Source: Panagrolaimus kolymaensis (lineage: Eukaryota; Nematoda; Chromadorea; Rhabditida; Panagrolaimidae). From it: a stretch of 64,000 nucleotides of DNA. The translations under genes and the position numbers were made by a program. Below, in pieces: positions 34,400-46,940 of the stretch. How positions within the stretch are numbered: the first letter of the stretch is position 1; each line of letters begins with the position of its first letter. The stretch is from the NCBI GenBank assembly GCA_028622995.1, contig JAJQJQ010000024.1, positions 1,240,001 through 1,304,000 of the forward strand, written 5' to 3'. Under the pieces are notes generated by a model, which had not been told where the DNA came from, did no database searches, and was given only the letters and a program-made list of their open reading frames with translations.

Positions 34400-34629
34400 C
34401 TTCCATTGTCCTTTTTGGTGCTTGCTTTATTTTCTAAAAATTTTTATTTTAATAAATAAATATGCTTTTGAAAGTGGTTAGGAAGTACCCTTATTTTAAA
34501 CTTTTTTGGGTTTATTTATGAAAAGTCAATTGAATATATATTTTCAGAAATTAATTTTTTTACGAAGAAAATAATCCTTTTTTTTTTGTTGTTCATTTGT
34601 ATTTGAGCAACAGAAGAATGAAGACATTC

Positions 34630-34748
34630 GCTTGGGGTCAAACCGCAGTGAAAGCACGCCATCCCGTCCGATCTGGCAAGTTAAGCACTGCTGGGCTCGA
34701 TTAGTACTTGGATGGGAGACCTCCTGGGAATCTCGAGTGCTCCAAGCT
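34630..34748 (+). rRNA. 5S ribosomal RNA (second copy)
   Basis: 119 nt, nearly identical to 18671-18789: starts GCTTGGGGTCAAACCGC (A in place of T) and ends CTCCAAGCT followed by a T run. Helix I ends pair and the central CACGCCATCCCGTCCGATCT core is intact. It sits in the same arrangement, upstream and tail-to-tail with an SL RNA on the other strand. Confidence 0.95.
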
Positions 34749-34834
34749 TTTTTCATTTTTTTCTTCTTCCATAAATCAATCAAATAATTACTTCTCTAAT
34801 TGAAATCAACTGTTTTTTCTTTTATAATATTTTT

Positions 34835-34946
34835 GTTTCACTTTTTTAAAGTAAAATTTTCCAAAATTTATTTTAATTTTTTCAAAGCCACTTTTTTAAA
34901 AAGAGCTGGAATTTAATTATTACCTCAAACTTTGGGTAATTAAACC
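34835..34946 (-). ncRNA. SL1-type spliced-leader RNA
   Basis: The minus-strand leader exon (34924-34946, 23 nt) starts GGTTTAATTACCC and ends AAAGTTTGAG, followed by the donor GTAATAATT. Nematode SL1 is 22 nt; this leader differs by one additional A in the AAG step. Downstream are AAATTCCAGCTC, the Sm-like site TAAATTTTGG (34861-34870) and a terminal hairpin TTTTACTTT/AAAGTGAAA, ending near 34835. The order and about 110-nt length match SL RNAs that donate the capped leader in trans-splicing. Linkage with 5S rRNA genes is known in several nematodes. Because the Sm site and hairpin are conserved with the copy at 18876 while the leader differs, both may be or have been functional. Confidence 0.87.
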
Positions 34947-36792
34947 GAAGATGAATTCTTTTTCATTCATTTTCTATCAAAATATAAAAAAAGGAAGGAT
35001 GCGTTTTTTTTTTTTTTTTTAATTTAGTTGTTCACTCTTTTTCTTTTTTAACCATAGAAAGAGAGATAGATAGATAGAAAAATAACAACGCACGCGCAAA
35101 GATGGGAAGAAGGATGAAATTGTTGCTGCGTTTAGTTGTCGGCTGATTTTTTTTTAATATTTTTTATGAAAATTTATCAAATCCGGTCGAAAATTACAAA
35201 ATTTTTATTTGGCTTTAAAAATTCAGCAATTGTTGTTATTAACTTTTTCCCCCAAACTTTTGAATTTTATAAAAAATAAGAACAAAAATATTGAGAAATT
35301 TTTTTTTTGCCAATGACGTACAAAAATCCAGTTTTTTTTATGTTGCTTAATTTTTATTTTTTTGTTTGCTTTTTTGCTACCGAGAATTCATTTAGTCTGA
35401 AGAAGAATAAATAAAATAAAAAATTCGGCTGCAACAAACATTGAGGAGGAGGAATGAAAAAAAAAAACACGCAAAGTAAACAATTTAACAAAATAAAAAA
35501 GTTTTTTTGAGAAAGTCAAGTATTAATATTTTTTAAAGACTTTAGCCTTGATGGTTGTTAAAATGAGCAAATTTAATAAAAAAAGAATTGAAGATCTGAA
35601 TTGGCAAAAAAGAAAATCAGATATATTTGTTATAATTTTCCATTGAAATCCTAATTTAAATTTTCATTGGTCATTTTGACGATAAAAATTAAAAAAAATT
35701 CATTTGTTTTTTTCTTTTTTTTCCAGTATCCTTTTAAAATTTGTCTAAAAATGGAGCACATTTTCCATTTATGAAAAAATAATAAAAATTGATAAAATTT
35801 CGAAAAAAATTTATGATTTTTTTTTCATGTTTAAATTTTTTAAATTAAAAGTTTGAAAACTGAAATTGCCAAAAGTTTTCTAAAAAACAATGTTTATTTT
35901 TTTTTCTTCTAAAAATCAACGCTATTTTTTGAATATATTTTTTATTGTAGGCAAAAAAAAAAGACATCTTTTTTACTTCTCTTTAATGTTGACACAAGCT
36001 ATCAGTATTTTTATGATTTTTAACGTTTTTCTTGTGATCACTTTTTGTTCCTCAAAAAAGAAAAATAATCAAAGAAGAAGTTATTTATAGCAGCAGCAAC
36101 ATTCACACACAAAACAAAAAAGCAAAAGCAAAATAAAAAACTCGGGTATATGCAAATAAAATAAACTCTCTGTTTTTATTTATTTTTTTTATAACTAGTT
36201 TTTTTTTCGTTTATTTTATTTTTTCCCAGACATCTTTCTTCTACAAAGAAGGAGGATTTCTTTCCATTCTTTCTTTATTTTTAATATTTGAAAAAGAAAA
36301 GCTAAAAGCTAAAAATATATTTTCTTTAAAAACGTGAAAGATGAGGCAACAAAAAAAATAAAACTTTGAGACGACCTTTGACTTGCTTGTTCGCTTTCTT
36401 TGCTGCTGCTGCTTACTTGAATCTGGCCTCACTTTTTTTTATTTTCATTCCTCTCTGCTTTAAAAAAAAAAACGAATTAATTAATCACTGCACTTTTTTT
36501 TCTGTTTCTTTTTTGCTTTGATTTTTTTCAAATTTTTATTGAATTAATTAAAAAAGAAGAAGAAAAGCTTGAAACTTCAAAAAAAAAAAAAGAGTTTTAA
36601 AAAAATCTTTGATCATTTTTTAAAATTTATTTTTGAATTGAGATAAAGCTAACCATCGAACGAAGGAACGAACGGGCGAAGGACGAGAATATTCTTTAAT
36701 AAATGTATTCTTCCGTCCCGGGATAGGATAAAGATGCTTCTGCTGCTTTTGCAGCTGTTGTTGCTGCTGTAAAGGAAAATATTATCATCCGA

Positions 36793-36820
36793 TATTTTAT
36801 TTTATTTTATTTTATTTTAT
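36793..36820. repeat. TTTTA microsatellite
   Basis: Five to six head-to-tail copies of ATTTT/TTTTA, followed by TTTA variants. Nothing further can be said. Confidence 0.8.
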
Positions 36821-39800
36821 TTATTTATTATTTTGATTCAATGGAATCGATAAAAATTTTTTTTGCAAAATTTAAAGAAAAGTTTAAATTTTTTTAAAGC
36901 GCCTTTGAACAAATTTTTTTAGACATTTTTATCTAACTTTTTTTTTGTGATTTTACATTACTTACTTTTTAACCTAACTTTTAACAGTAAAAATCAAAAG
37001 TTAATGGTGAAGTTATTTCAAAATTAACTGGTTTAGTTAATCACGCAACTTTTTTTTTATTTTTGGAAGGATGTTAATATAAGAGGCCATAGTTTAACAT
37101 TATGAATAACAAAAAAAAAGTTATCAAGATTTTGATCGATCATGATTTGTTTTTTTATTGATATGGGTCATAAGGGTCAACTAATTTTGATGTGAAAAAA
37201 AAAATAAAACAAGATTTTGATAATAAATAGATTTTTGTAATTTTTGAAGAAATTTTTTTTTTCGTTTTGTTTTGAGAATATCGCGCCTTTAATTTTGCAA
37301 TCTGCTAATCCTCGATTTAAGTTGAACGTTTTTTATTTAGGGTTTTTACAAACCAAAAATTCTGTCATTTTAGAGTTCTCTATTCTGTAAAATAATTAAT
37401 ACTAAAATTTATTTAAAATCCTCCATTTTTTGCCTTGCATTCATTCGACAACAACGGCAAAAATTAACCTGTTTTTTCTTTTCTCTTAATCCAATTTGAA
37501 AATAAAAAAATAATACCTAAAAACAATTTTTTCTTATTGTTCAAAAATTAAATATGTCAAAAACTTGTACAAAAGTCTTCAGTCTCGATCGACCGACAAA
37601 TTTGTGATTATTTTTCTCACATGACCTTTGCTACTACTAACTTTTTTTTATTCGTCCAAATTTGTCTTTCTTTTTTTTTTGTTTTCTAAATTAAAAAAAA
37701 AATAAACAGCTGATCTTTCTTGTTTTTATTCCGGTTTTATTATTTTATTTTTTTTGCCTTCCTTGCAAAAGAAAAATTCTTATATATAAATGTTTTACCA
37801 AAAAAAAAAATTTATTATCTTTCACCCATATTTATTTTGTGGCATGTTTTAGAAAAATGTGATTCCAACAAAAAAAATTTATGATGTAATCCAAACATTT
37901 TATTTTAGTATCTTTTTGAGAACTTCCAAAAAGTCTTGTATCTTCTTCTTCCGAGATTCAAAAATTTAAGTGGATTTTTTTAAGGTTCAAACCTTCATTT
38001 CATTTACTCATAAAAAAGTAAATGAAAACCCGAAATTTACTGAATACTTTTAAGCGTATTTTGATAGCTTAAAAATTAAATTTTTGTAAATTTTTTTCTT
38101 TTCTTTTAAAATTAAAAAATGATCCATTATTACTTTGGGAAGAAAAAATACTAAAATTTAAACGGAATCTTTTATATTAAATAATTTGCTTTAAATTTAC
38201 ATAAATAAATAAAATTTTTTGACCAAGATATGCCAGATTCGTATTGTAACAAATTTTAGAATTAACTTTTATACCATCAAATCAAAGAGACCTAATTTAT
38301 GTTTTCCCAATAATTAATAAACTTTAAAGTTCCATATTTTTATTTTTTTACCATTTCCCTAATCCCCACTATCCTTCTTCTGTAAATGAATGTATGTATG
38401 CATCGATGTAATTATTTTCATAATTATTTTTCTCTTCTCTGTTCTCTTTTTTTTCTCTTTTCTCATTCACTACACTACTCATCTTCATTTTCTTCTTCTT
38501 CGTTTTATTTTCCTTCCAACAAAATCAAATTGGCATTTAATCTTTTCGGTCATTGCCTTTGGCGACGACCCGTAAAAATCCTCTCTATCCTCTCTCATTT
38601 TCAGAAATAATTTATATATTTTAAAAAAAATACCGGTTTTTATTTATTTCATCCGAGATTTTTTCATTTTTGTGTCATCACTTTTTTTTATTTCGACGGC
38701 GGAAACGAGGTCTTCTCTTCTTCTTTTCTCTATCTGGAGAAGGAGAAGAAGAAGAAGGATTACGCCATCAACATCAACAACAAAAATATATTTTAAATAA
38801 AAAAAGCTTTTTATTTTTCTCGATTTTTTTTCTGACACACATGGGTCACGTAAAAAAAAGTTTTTCATCTTCTTTTTTGAGTTGATTTTGTTGATACGTT
38901 ACGTTCTGATTTTTTTTTTCAACTGGTTTTTTTTCTTCCGAAATTCAAATTCACTCTATAATTTCAAATTTTATTAAAATAAGAATAAGTGAGAAGAAAG
39001 AAAGAAAGAACGAGAAAATAAAATAAAAACACGATTTTTATTTACAACAAAAAAACTTTTTTTAAGAATACTTCTTTTTAAAATGAATTAAATCCATTAT
39101 TTATTTATTTTTGAGATATATGGAAAGTCTGATATCTTCAACTAAGCTTACTGTAATTTTGAAGGTAGAAAATGATAATAAAAAAGCAAATCAAAATTTA
39201 AAGAACGAACATTGCCATTTTTTCTTCGAATAAGAGTTGCAGGCAGAAATCGAGATGGCATATTGTAAAAAAAGGCGGATAAAATATAAGAATAATTTTT
39301 AGAGGTTTAAAAGCAAACGATTGAGGATTTCAAAAACTCAATGAAGTAAAGCATAAAAATAAAAATAAATTTCACAATTATGCTCGCTTTTTTGTTACTT
39401 TTTTTTATTTCCATCAAAAATTTTGCTAAAATAAGCTTTTTTTCTTTCATCATTTTTGGCTCTCTCGTTTTAAAATTTTTTCTAAAATTTTATAGAATTG
39501 ATTTTGCAAAATTTTAATTGATTCTCGTTTAAAAGCGAGACAATAATTAGTTATCACTTCGATATCACAATAACGAAAAAAACACCTGCTTGATACCAAG
39601 TGTCATTTGATGATGACCATTAAAATTGATTGAATGGATTTAAGGGAAGAAAAAAAAAGTTGAAAGAGAGTTTCTTATCATAAATTATGTACCTTTAATC
39701 TTCTTTTTTTTTGATTGAGGTGAAGTGATTGACAGTTTTTGCTTGGCTTGTTTTGAAAGGTTAGAGTTACATCCTGATTTTTTTTGCGGCAAAAAATGAA

Positions 39801-42242
39801 AGCGAAAAATTATTTTGGCTTTTGAGTGTTTGAAATTTTCTGTAAATTTTTTTAATTAATGCTGGCTTCGATCCAGATTCTGCAAAAATGATTCAGCTTC
39901 ATTTTCGAAACTATAAAAAAATTTGATCACAAAATTCAAAGTCCTTTATTTTATTTTTTATTTATTTTTTGGTTCTTAATTTACAACTTTAAATTGTTAC
40001 AACAAAAGCAAAAAAAAATTTTCAACCTTTTTTCTATTTTTTTTTTGGTTTGCTAAAATTTATATTATTTTTTTTGCAATCAGAGCCAAAAAGGCACATG
40101 AAAATTGAAAAAAAAATTTGGAGAGAGGTCGTTCGCTTCTCTCCGGTTGGTACGAGAACAAGTTTTTTTTCTTTCTTTCTTCATTCTTCTGCATTCATTC
40201 ATTCATAGTCGTCTCGTTTCCTTCCTTCTTTTTTCTTGATGCTGCTGATGCTTTCAGGAAAGACAAAAAAATGAAAACAACAGCAAAAAAAATTGAAACC
40301 ATATATATTTTTTTAATGAATCAACAACGGAAATAGTGATGTTGATTTCATCCAAAAAAACAAAAATAAATTAGTGAAAAATTTATTTGTTAATAACTTT
40401 TAAAAATTTTTTAATTGGTAGTGTTTTAGACTGTTTGAAAGTTCTTTACTACGTGGATATCGGCGTATTGCAAAGTCAAAAATTTTCGCTGTTTTCTACT
40501 GTAAGGTTTCTTTTTTTTTTTTGTTTCAGCACAAAACTGTCAATCAAATCACAAAAAATTAACAAAACAGTGGCATTTTTTTTTTGAAGTCACAAGTGAA
40601 GTGTCATCGACTTTCTCTGTCCATGCTTCTTATTTATCTTAAAATTCTTGCTTCCCAATAAAGGTGAAGAAAAAAAAGTCATAAAAAGTTTATTTGGAAT
40701 CAATCTTTCGAACAAGTAAAAACAAAAAATAAAAATGTCTTTTGCTACCCTACAAACAACATTCTTCCCTCAATTTTTCACAACTTCTCTTTCCATGAAT
40801 TTTATTTTATTTTATTTCTTTTTTCTTTTTTTTTAATATATTTTTACTGATAAAAAAAATAATAAGGCTAGTAAGATAAATTGGTGTGAAGTTCATTTTA
40901 TGCTTTTTTACCCTTATGTCTTTCTCTGTCTCCCGTCAATATAATTTCAAAGGTCATTTTTATGCTTCTTAAATTTTTTATTTTGGTGCAAAAAAAAACA
41001 TAATAGAAAATGGTTCGATTTTTTTTCCTTTTTGTTTGTTGATTTGTCTCGGACAAAAGAAAAGTCTAAGTCCGGGTGATTATTTTTTTTTAAAAGCCAT
41101 GAAGGATGCTTCTGTTGCAAATGTAATATTTTTTTGATGAAGAACACAAAAAAAAATGGAAATAATTTATCAATTAAAATTATATTTGTCGTTTTTTTGG
41201 GTTCATTTGATGCAGACAGCAGACATAGTTTTGAGTTTAATTTTTATGGGTTTTTAAAGCTTCTAAAATTATTGCGTTAAAAAGATTTTTTCTTTCTGCA
41301 ATTTGGCGATAGCTTTTAAAGTCTATGTCTGAGATAATTTTAAACAAATATTTTTTGCTTTTACTTAAAAAGTTATCGTCAATAAAAATGGAAGTATCAT
41401 ATACCATACCAAAAATCACTTTCCCTCTTAGAGTTTGGATTCTATTTTCTAATGATTACTGAAATGAACTTAAAATTTAATTATTTATTGCGACATTTTT
41501 ACCACGTTTTTTTAAAGTGACCATTTAAAAATTTCGAAATTTGTTTACCAAACAAAAATATTCATATTTCCAATTTTAACTTTATTTCTACCTTTCCCCT
41601 TTTTTTTAAATCTCAAATAAATAAATAAATAAATGTTTACTGTTACATATATCCTTTTATTATCGCCTACTCCCTGCTTGCTTTTATTTTTATATATATT
41701 TTAAATTTCAATTTTTATTATTATTCGCTCATCATTTTTTTCTCTCTCTCTCTTTTCTCAAATCCTCTTTTTTTTGATGATGCCCTTTTTAGCCCCTCTT
41801 GTTAAAATAAAATAATTTTTTTCTTCTTTTTTACATAAACCGGTTTTTTATTTTTTTGTTTTGTATTATTGGTATTGCCCCCGATTGCGCCATTTTTAAC
41901 CTCTCTATCTCTTTCTCTCTTTTTTATTTCTCTTTCGATAAACATGAAAAAAAAAATACGCAATTCCATCATCATCCATCCATCCTCCTTTTTTTTCATC
42001 TTTTTTTTTCGGGTCGTCCTCGTCGTCAGGACTGGAATCGGAATAATTTTTGCGCAAAAAAAAAATCAACGCAGGTCATCTTCTTCTTCATCTATCTCCG
42101 TGCCAGGATGCGCAATTTCACCATTTATTATTACCATCGCCATCGGGGGTTTCTCCTCTCTCTCTCTTTTTCATCTCCATCCATCCATTCCTTCTGTTTC
42201 CAGCCTGCCACCAGCAATTTATTTAGAAGGAAAAAAGAAGAA

Positions 42243-42645
42243 CGCGTTTTTTTTCCATTGATGTTCATCTTTCTTTTTTCACTTATTTTTCACGCTTTCC
42301 AAAGTCCAGTTGTTGAAAATTGAAAATATAAAATAAAATAACAAAAATATAAAAATTTATTTTGTTTTAAATTTAAATAAAAGTTAAGAAAATAAATTCC
42401 TTTTGTGGCAGGATCGAGCTTTTTCGTGATAGCGCACATTCAAGAAAAATCTTGCCAATAATTTCAGTGCCTTTTTGTTATGAAAAATAAAATAAAATTT
42501 GAGTAATCTAAAAATTTTTTTACAAAAAATAATAATATTTTTTCTGATTTTAATATTTGCTTCTAAAAACAATCGATTGCTATTCAAATGAATTTTACCT
42601 GAGATACATTTTCTTAAATTAGTCATGTCTTAAATTTGCTTCAAA
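42243..42645. repeat. Dispersed ~400-bp repeat, copy 2
   Basis: Second copy of the repeat at 29170-29562, same orientation, with a few small indels (for example an extra ACAAAAAATAATAATATTT block near 42522). Adjacent open frames, such as the one reading TTCATCTTTC, extend into it but are not protein-like. Confidence 0.8.
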
Positions 42646-43242
42646 CTTTTTGACCCTAATTTTCATACCTTATGTTTTGACCTTTGCCATGATAATTAAT
42701 TACTCATTTTTGTCCTTTAAACCCAATTCCCCTAAAATAAATAAATAACCTTTATTTTATTTTATAGTATTCCCATCTAAAAATACCGCAAAAAAATATT
42801 TTCTTTTTCATTTTTTAATATATGTATTTTTTTTACTTTTGTCATTTTTGTCGTCGTCCGGTCGTTCGTTCGTTCTACTGCCCATAAGCAAAAGAGCAAA
42901 AAAAACTGGGTCGAATTTATGTATCTCTCATCATCATCGGTTCGTCGTTTTTTTTGTTGTTGTCCGGTCGGTCGGGTTTTTTCTTTTTCTTCTCCTTTTT
43001 TTCTTTTCTTGATATAATATAAATTTTTATAACGCGTGTCACGTTCGTTCGTTCGTTTTGAATTTGGTGTTGTTTATGGTGGAGGTGACTCGTCTTTCGA
43101 CAGTTTCTTTAAAAAAAAAATTTCTTTAGTTTTCGTGTTATTTTTTTTTTCTGGATAATTAAAATTAAAGGAATTGGATTTTGAAAATAACCTTTTAAGT
43201 CAAGTTGCAAACATACTTTTTTAGGACCCAATGTCAAAGTTT

Positions 43243-43297
43243 CTATCGTCGGCTGCTTTTTTAACCTTACTTAATCCTAAAAAGAAGCAGCCGATAG
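43243..43297. other. Imperfect stem-loop
   Basis: CTATC (43243-43247) pairs with GATAG (43293-43297); after a GTC bulge GGCTGCTT pairs with AAGCAGCC (43251-43258 with 43285-43292), extended by T/A pairs. The loop is about 18 nt. The arm length resembles a short miRNA-like hairpin or a remnant of an inverted repeat; no further support. Confidence 0.45.
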
Positions 43298-43978
43298 CTT
43301 TAAATTTTAAACCTTTTATCAAAATTTTTTTTTAAAAAAAGCTTTATTTTATCAACAAAAAAATCGTCATCAACCATTCAAACAGTCTTTTTTCTTCTTC
43401 TATGAAATGAATGTTTTATGGACTTTGTTTCTAGGCATTTTCATTTTTAAAGTCCTTCTTTTTTTTTTTGCAGTCCACATACATCCAAAAAAAATAAATC
43501 TTTTCCCTACTTATATGCTTTTCATTTCATTTTTCTTATCAATAATTTTTCTTCCAATAAAAGCATGCATGGCTCATAGAAGAGAATGGAATCACTTAGA
43601 CTTTATTCCTTTCTACTCTTTTTTTTATTCATGTGCTTTAAAAATGATACTCCCATCTTTTTTGCTTGCTTTGCATTGATGCTTTAATCTTTAAAACGAA
43701 CTTTGACACGTGCAATATATATTTTTTTCTTTTTGATTTTTTTCAATTTTCCATTGTTATTTCATCGTGTTTATACCGGAAAGATAGAAAAAAAAAACAA
43801 TAATATTCATTTTTATATTTTTTTAGTTTTTTTTCTCAATAAATCAACCGCAATCATTCACGTATTTGATCAACATCCATCAGCGTTTCGACGCACCATA
43901 AACACAACTTCTTCAGCATCGGCATCGATATCATCTTCTTTATCTGGATCAACAACGGCAGCAACCATATCAAATAAT

Positions 43979-46940
43979 ATGGCTCCTACCCAACAACATC
44001 ACCACCAACAGCAACATCCAAATGCAGCAACAGCGGCATTATTTCCAAATCAAAGTGCAGCGGTTGCAGCAGCCGCAGCTTTAGCATCTTCTTTACCTCC
44101 ATTAAATAATGTTATGGTTGGAGGAGTTATGTCTGGCCCTACGAGTGGTTCATCAACTTCATCATCATCAATGAATTTTATGAATAAAATTAATCAAAAA
44201 CAACATTGTTATTTATGTGATTTACCTCGAATGCCATGGGCTATGTGTCATGATTATAATGAACCCGTATGTCGAGGATGTGTTAATTATGAAGGGGCTG
44301 AAAAGTGAGTTATTTACATACATATATCTAAATAATTAGAAATTACGTGGCAGGACAATTTCTTAAAAATATGTATTGCCACGAAAAAATTTTTAAACTT
44401 TATAGTTTCTTAACATTTTTTTATTTTTTGTAGAATTGAAAATGTAATTGAAGCAGCTAGAAGAATGAAAGCCACTCATGCTTTATTAACAGCAAATTTT
44501 GATACTCAATCTTTACCATCTGTAAATTCATCCAATAGTCCAATTAATAATAATAATCATAAAACTTCACCTCATCATCCCAAAGATCCCAATGGTCAAT
44601 ATTCTCCCCCACAACAACAACAACAAATAATTTCTTCATCAACACGTCAAACACAAATTATTCCAACCATTGCGAATAATAATAATAATCTTCCAACCTC
44701 AACAACCCAAATTTCACAGTCACAACAACAGCAACAATTACCTCCACAAAATCATCTACCACCTCAACAGCAACTTCAAATGCCAAATCCAGTTCATTTA
44801 GCTGAATTGGCTCAATTTGCTCAAAGAAATCTTGCTAATGGTCGACCATTAACTTTAGAAGATATGACTGCTTTATCAAGGGCCACTAGTTCTCTTCCAC
44901 CCATGTTTCATCCAAGCATGTTTGGTCTTGGTGGATTAGGAAATATTGGGTCTCTTGGTTTTACACCTTCCATGGCTGCTTTTGCTTCCACTCTTGTGAG
45001 AAAGCGTGATCACGATGATGATGTCAGAGATCATTTATATCCAAAAACTAAAGCTTTTAGAAGTAAGTTTCTTTTTTTTAATTTTTGAAGAAATTTTTTT
45101 TGTTAAAATTTTGAAAAGCTTCTTTTTTGCATTTAAAATTTCTTTGGTATTTATTTTAAATTTTTTTTATTAAACAAAAGAGTTTTGTCCTTCATTCTTT
45201 TTTTTTGATCACCTGTTTAGTCCAATTTCGGTGCTGGTTCGAACCAGTCGCAAAAAAATCAAAACTTTCCATCAACATTCTTTTTGTATTTCTAAAAAAG
45301 GTCATCTCCCAATGTTTTGTGTGTCTCCTTCCCTACCTACCAGTTGTTGTTGCTTGTCATCATCTGTGTCTTGTCCTCCACGTGCTAGGTTAGAGACAAA
45401 ACTAACTCTCGTATGGTTTTTTATAAAATAATAAAACCTGTTTTTTTTTCTTTTTTTTGTGCTTTAAATCGACCGATCATCAGCTATACCTTGTTAACAC
45501 AAAAATAATTTTTTTTTTCTATCTAACCAAGGTCATGTTATTTGGCCTTTACCATTGACACCAACGACGACGGCGACCGATTATACGCCCATTGTTTTTA
45601 CAGGTTTTTTTAAATCAAAAAAAAATTGAAATGACAACTTCTTCTTTTTTTTGGCTTCAGTAGACTCCAACTCTCTTTCGCTCGTGTGTCAATCTAAAAA
45701 TAAAGAGATGAGGCCAGGGCGCCCATCCATTAATGGGGGCACAAAAATATATGAACGAACTTTTTTGGTTTTACAACAAAAAGAAAAGCGGGAAAAAAAC
45801 TTTTTTTTTCTATTCTACAGCAACTGAGACAACTAGTCGTCGTCTTCATTTTTGGTGGTGCCAGTCACCAACCGGTGCATTAAAATCGAGAATCCGGTTT
45901 TTTTGGGTTGATGAAGACAACTTCTGTTGTTGCCACTGTTTGTTGCTCGATGACCCTGAGATAGAGAGAATAAAGGCAATAATGCATGTAATCATTATTT
46001 TTTTTAAATAGGGGAGCAAAATTGGAGAAAAATTAGGGAATGATGTAACATTTTTTTTGAAAAGTTTAAAAAATTAATTAAACCATAATTTATTACCCCA
46101 AAAAAATTGAAAAAAACATCAGAAAATCAAAAATTAAGCAAAATTCCAATTAGAAAAATTTACCATAAAAAAATTCACTTTGAAACAAAAAAAAACGAAA
46201 AATAATTATGCAAATATTTTATTTTATTTTTTTGCAGGTGAAACCCATAGCAACAACAACAATGCTACAAGCTTTTCCCCAACTACAACAAACTCACCGG
46301 AAGAATCATCGAATAATAATAATGAACGACGACGATATTTAAATAATTATCGCCATCCTCAACCTCCAAGTTCCACCACAACCGAACGGGTGTTACTTTG
46401 CACTAATTGTGAAGAACGTTTGGAAGATACCCATTTCGTTCAATGTCCTTCAGTGAGCCAACATAAATTTTGTTTTCCATGCAGTAAAAAAGCTATTAAA
46501 CAACAAGTTAATTCTCAGGTAATTAATTAATTAATTAATTTTTTGGATAAATATTTAATTATTTGTAGGAAGTTTATTGCCCTTCAGGTGAAAAATGTCC
46601 ATTAAATAATGGAGCCATGGCTTGGACGTTTATGACCACAGAAATTCAACAAATTTTGGGTTCAGATTATCGAACATTTCTTGAAGAAAGAGAACGAAAT
46701 GGAATATTTAATTCCATTCCTACCGTATCTATAAATCCCCAACAACAGCAACAACAAGCTTCAGCTCCATCAAATGGAAATACAACAGCTAATGGAGCAA
46801 CAGCTGCAACATCGGCTGCTTCACCCGTTGGTGGTTCATCGCCTCCATCCAATGCAACCGCAACTTCAACGGATAGTCAAACATCACCCAATTCTTCGTC
46901 AAATGCAGCTTTGGCTTCACAGGGAATTAAAGTTGAATAA
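43979..46940 (+). CDS. IRF2BP: IRF2BP-like transcriptional co-regulator
   Basis: Four exons (43979-44304, 44434-45062, 46238-46518, 46569-46940) join to 535 residues. IRF-2-binding proteins are nuclear co-repressors with an N-terminal IRF2BP zinc finger and a C-terminal RING-type domain. Here the zinc finger reads [19 protein letters not shown] then [14 protein letters not shown] (about residues 76-115). The C-terminal C3HC4-like RING reads [32 protein letters not shown] and [12 protein letters not shown] (about 375-430). Between and around them are long Asn/Gln/Ser/Pro-rich segments, typical of disordered regulators, longer in Gln runs than in vertebrates. The 1.2-kb third-exon intron is large for this window. 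The ATG at 43979 is the first in frame within its exon, but the frame is open upstream to an acceptor near 43827, so an earlier exon may add an Ser/Thr-rich N terminus. Confidence 0.92.

Larger units (their letters stand above)
34400..35004. repeat. Second 5S/SL duplicated unit
   Basis: 34446-34900 matches 18490-18950, covering the left arm, 5S gene, the spacer and the SL RNA 3' half; the ends (34400-34443 and 34941-35004) also recur at 28963-29006 and 29111-29175. Orientation of 5S (+) and SL RNA (-) is the same in both full units. Confidence 0.85.
35005..43978. other. Gene-poor region of about 9 kb
   Basis: No conserved coding exon, tRNA, rRNA or SL RNA recognised on either strand. Contents are T/A homopolymers, simple repeats, one dispersed-repeat copy (42243-42645) and a hairpin (43243-43297). 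The right part may belong to a long 5' untranslated region or first intron of the IRF2BP-like gene; a TTTTTTTAG acceptor at about 43819-43827 precedes an in-frame, stop-free stretch before its ATG. Confidence 0.55.

Noticed and set aside
41802..42323. Open frames around 41.8-42.3 kb
   Set aside because: Low-complexity translation of CT-rich DNA; the right end runs into a dispersed repeat.
45232..45260. CTGGTTCGAACCAG resembling a tRNA T arm
   Set aside because: It is a palindrome in an intron; no acceptor stem, A box or anticodon arm could be built around it.
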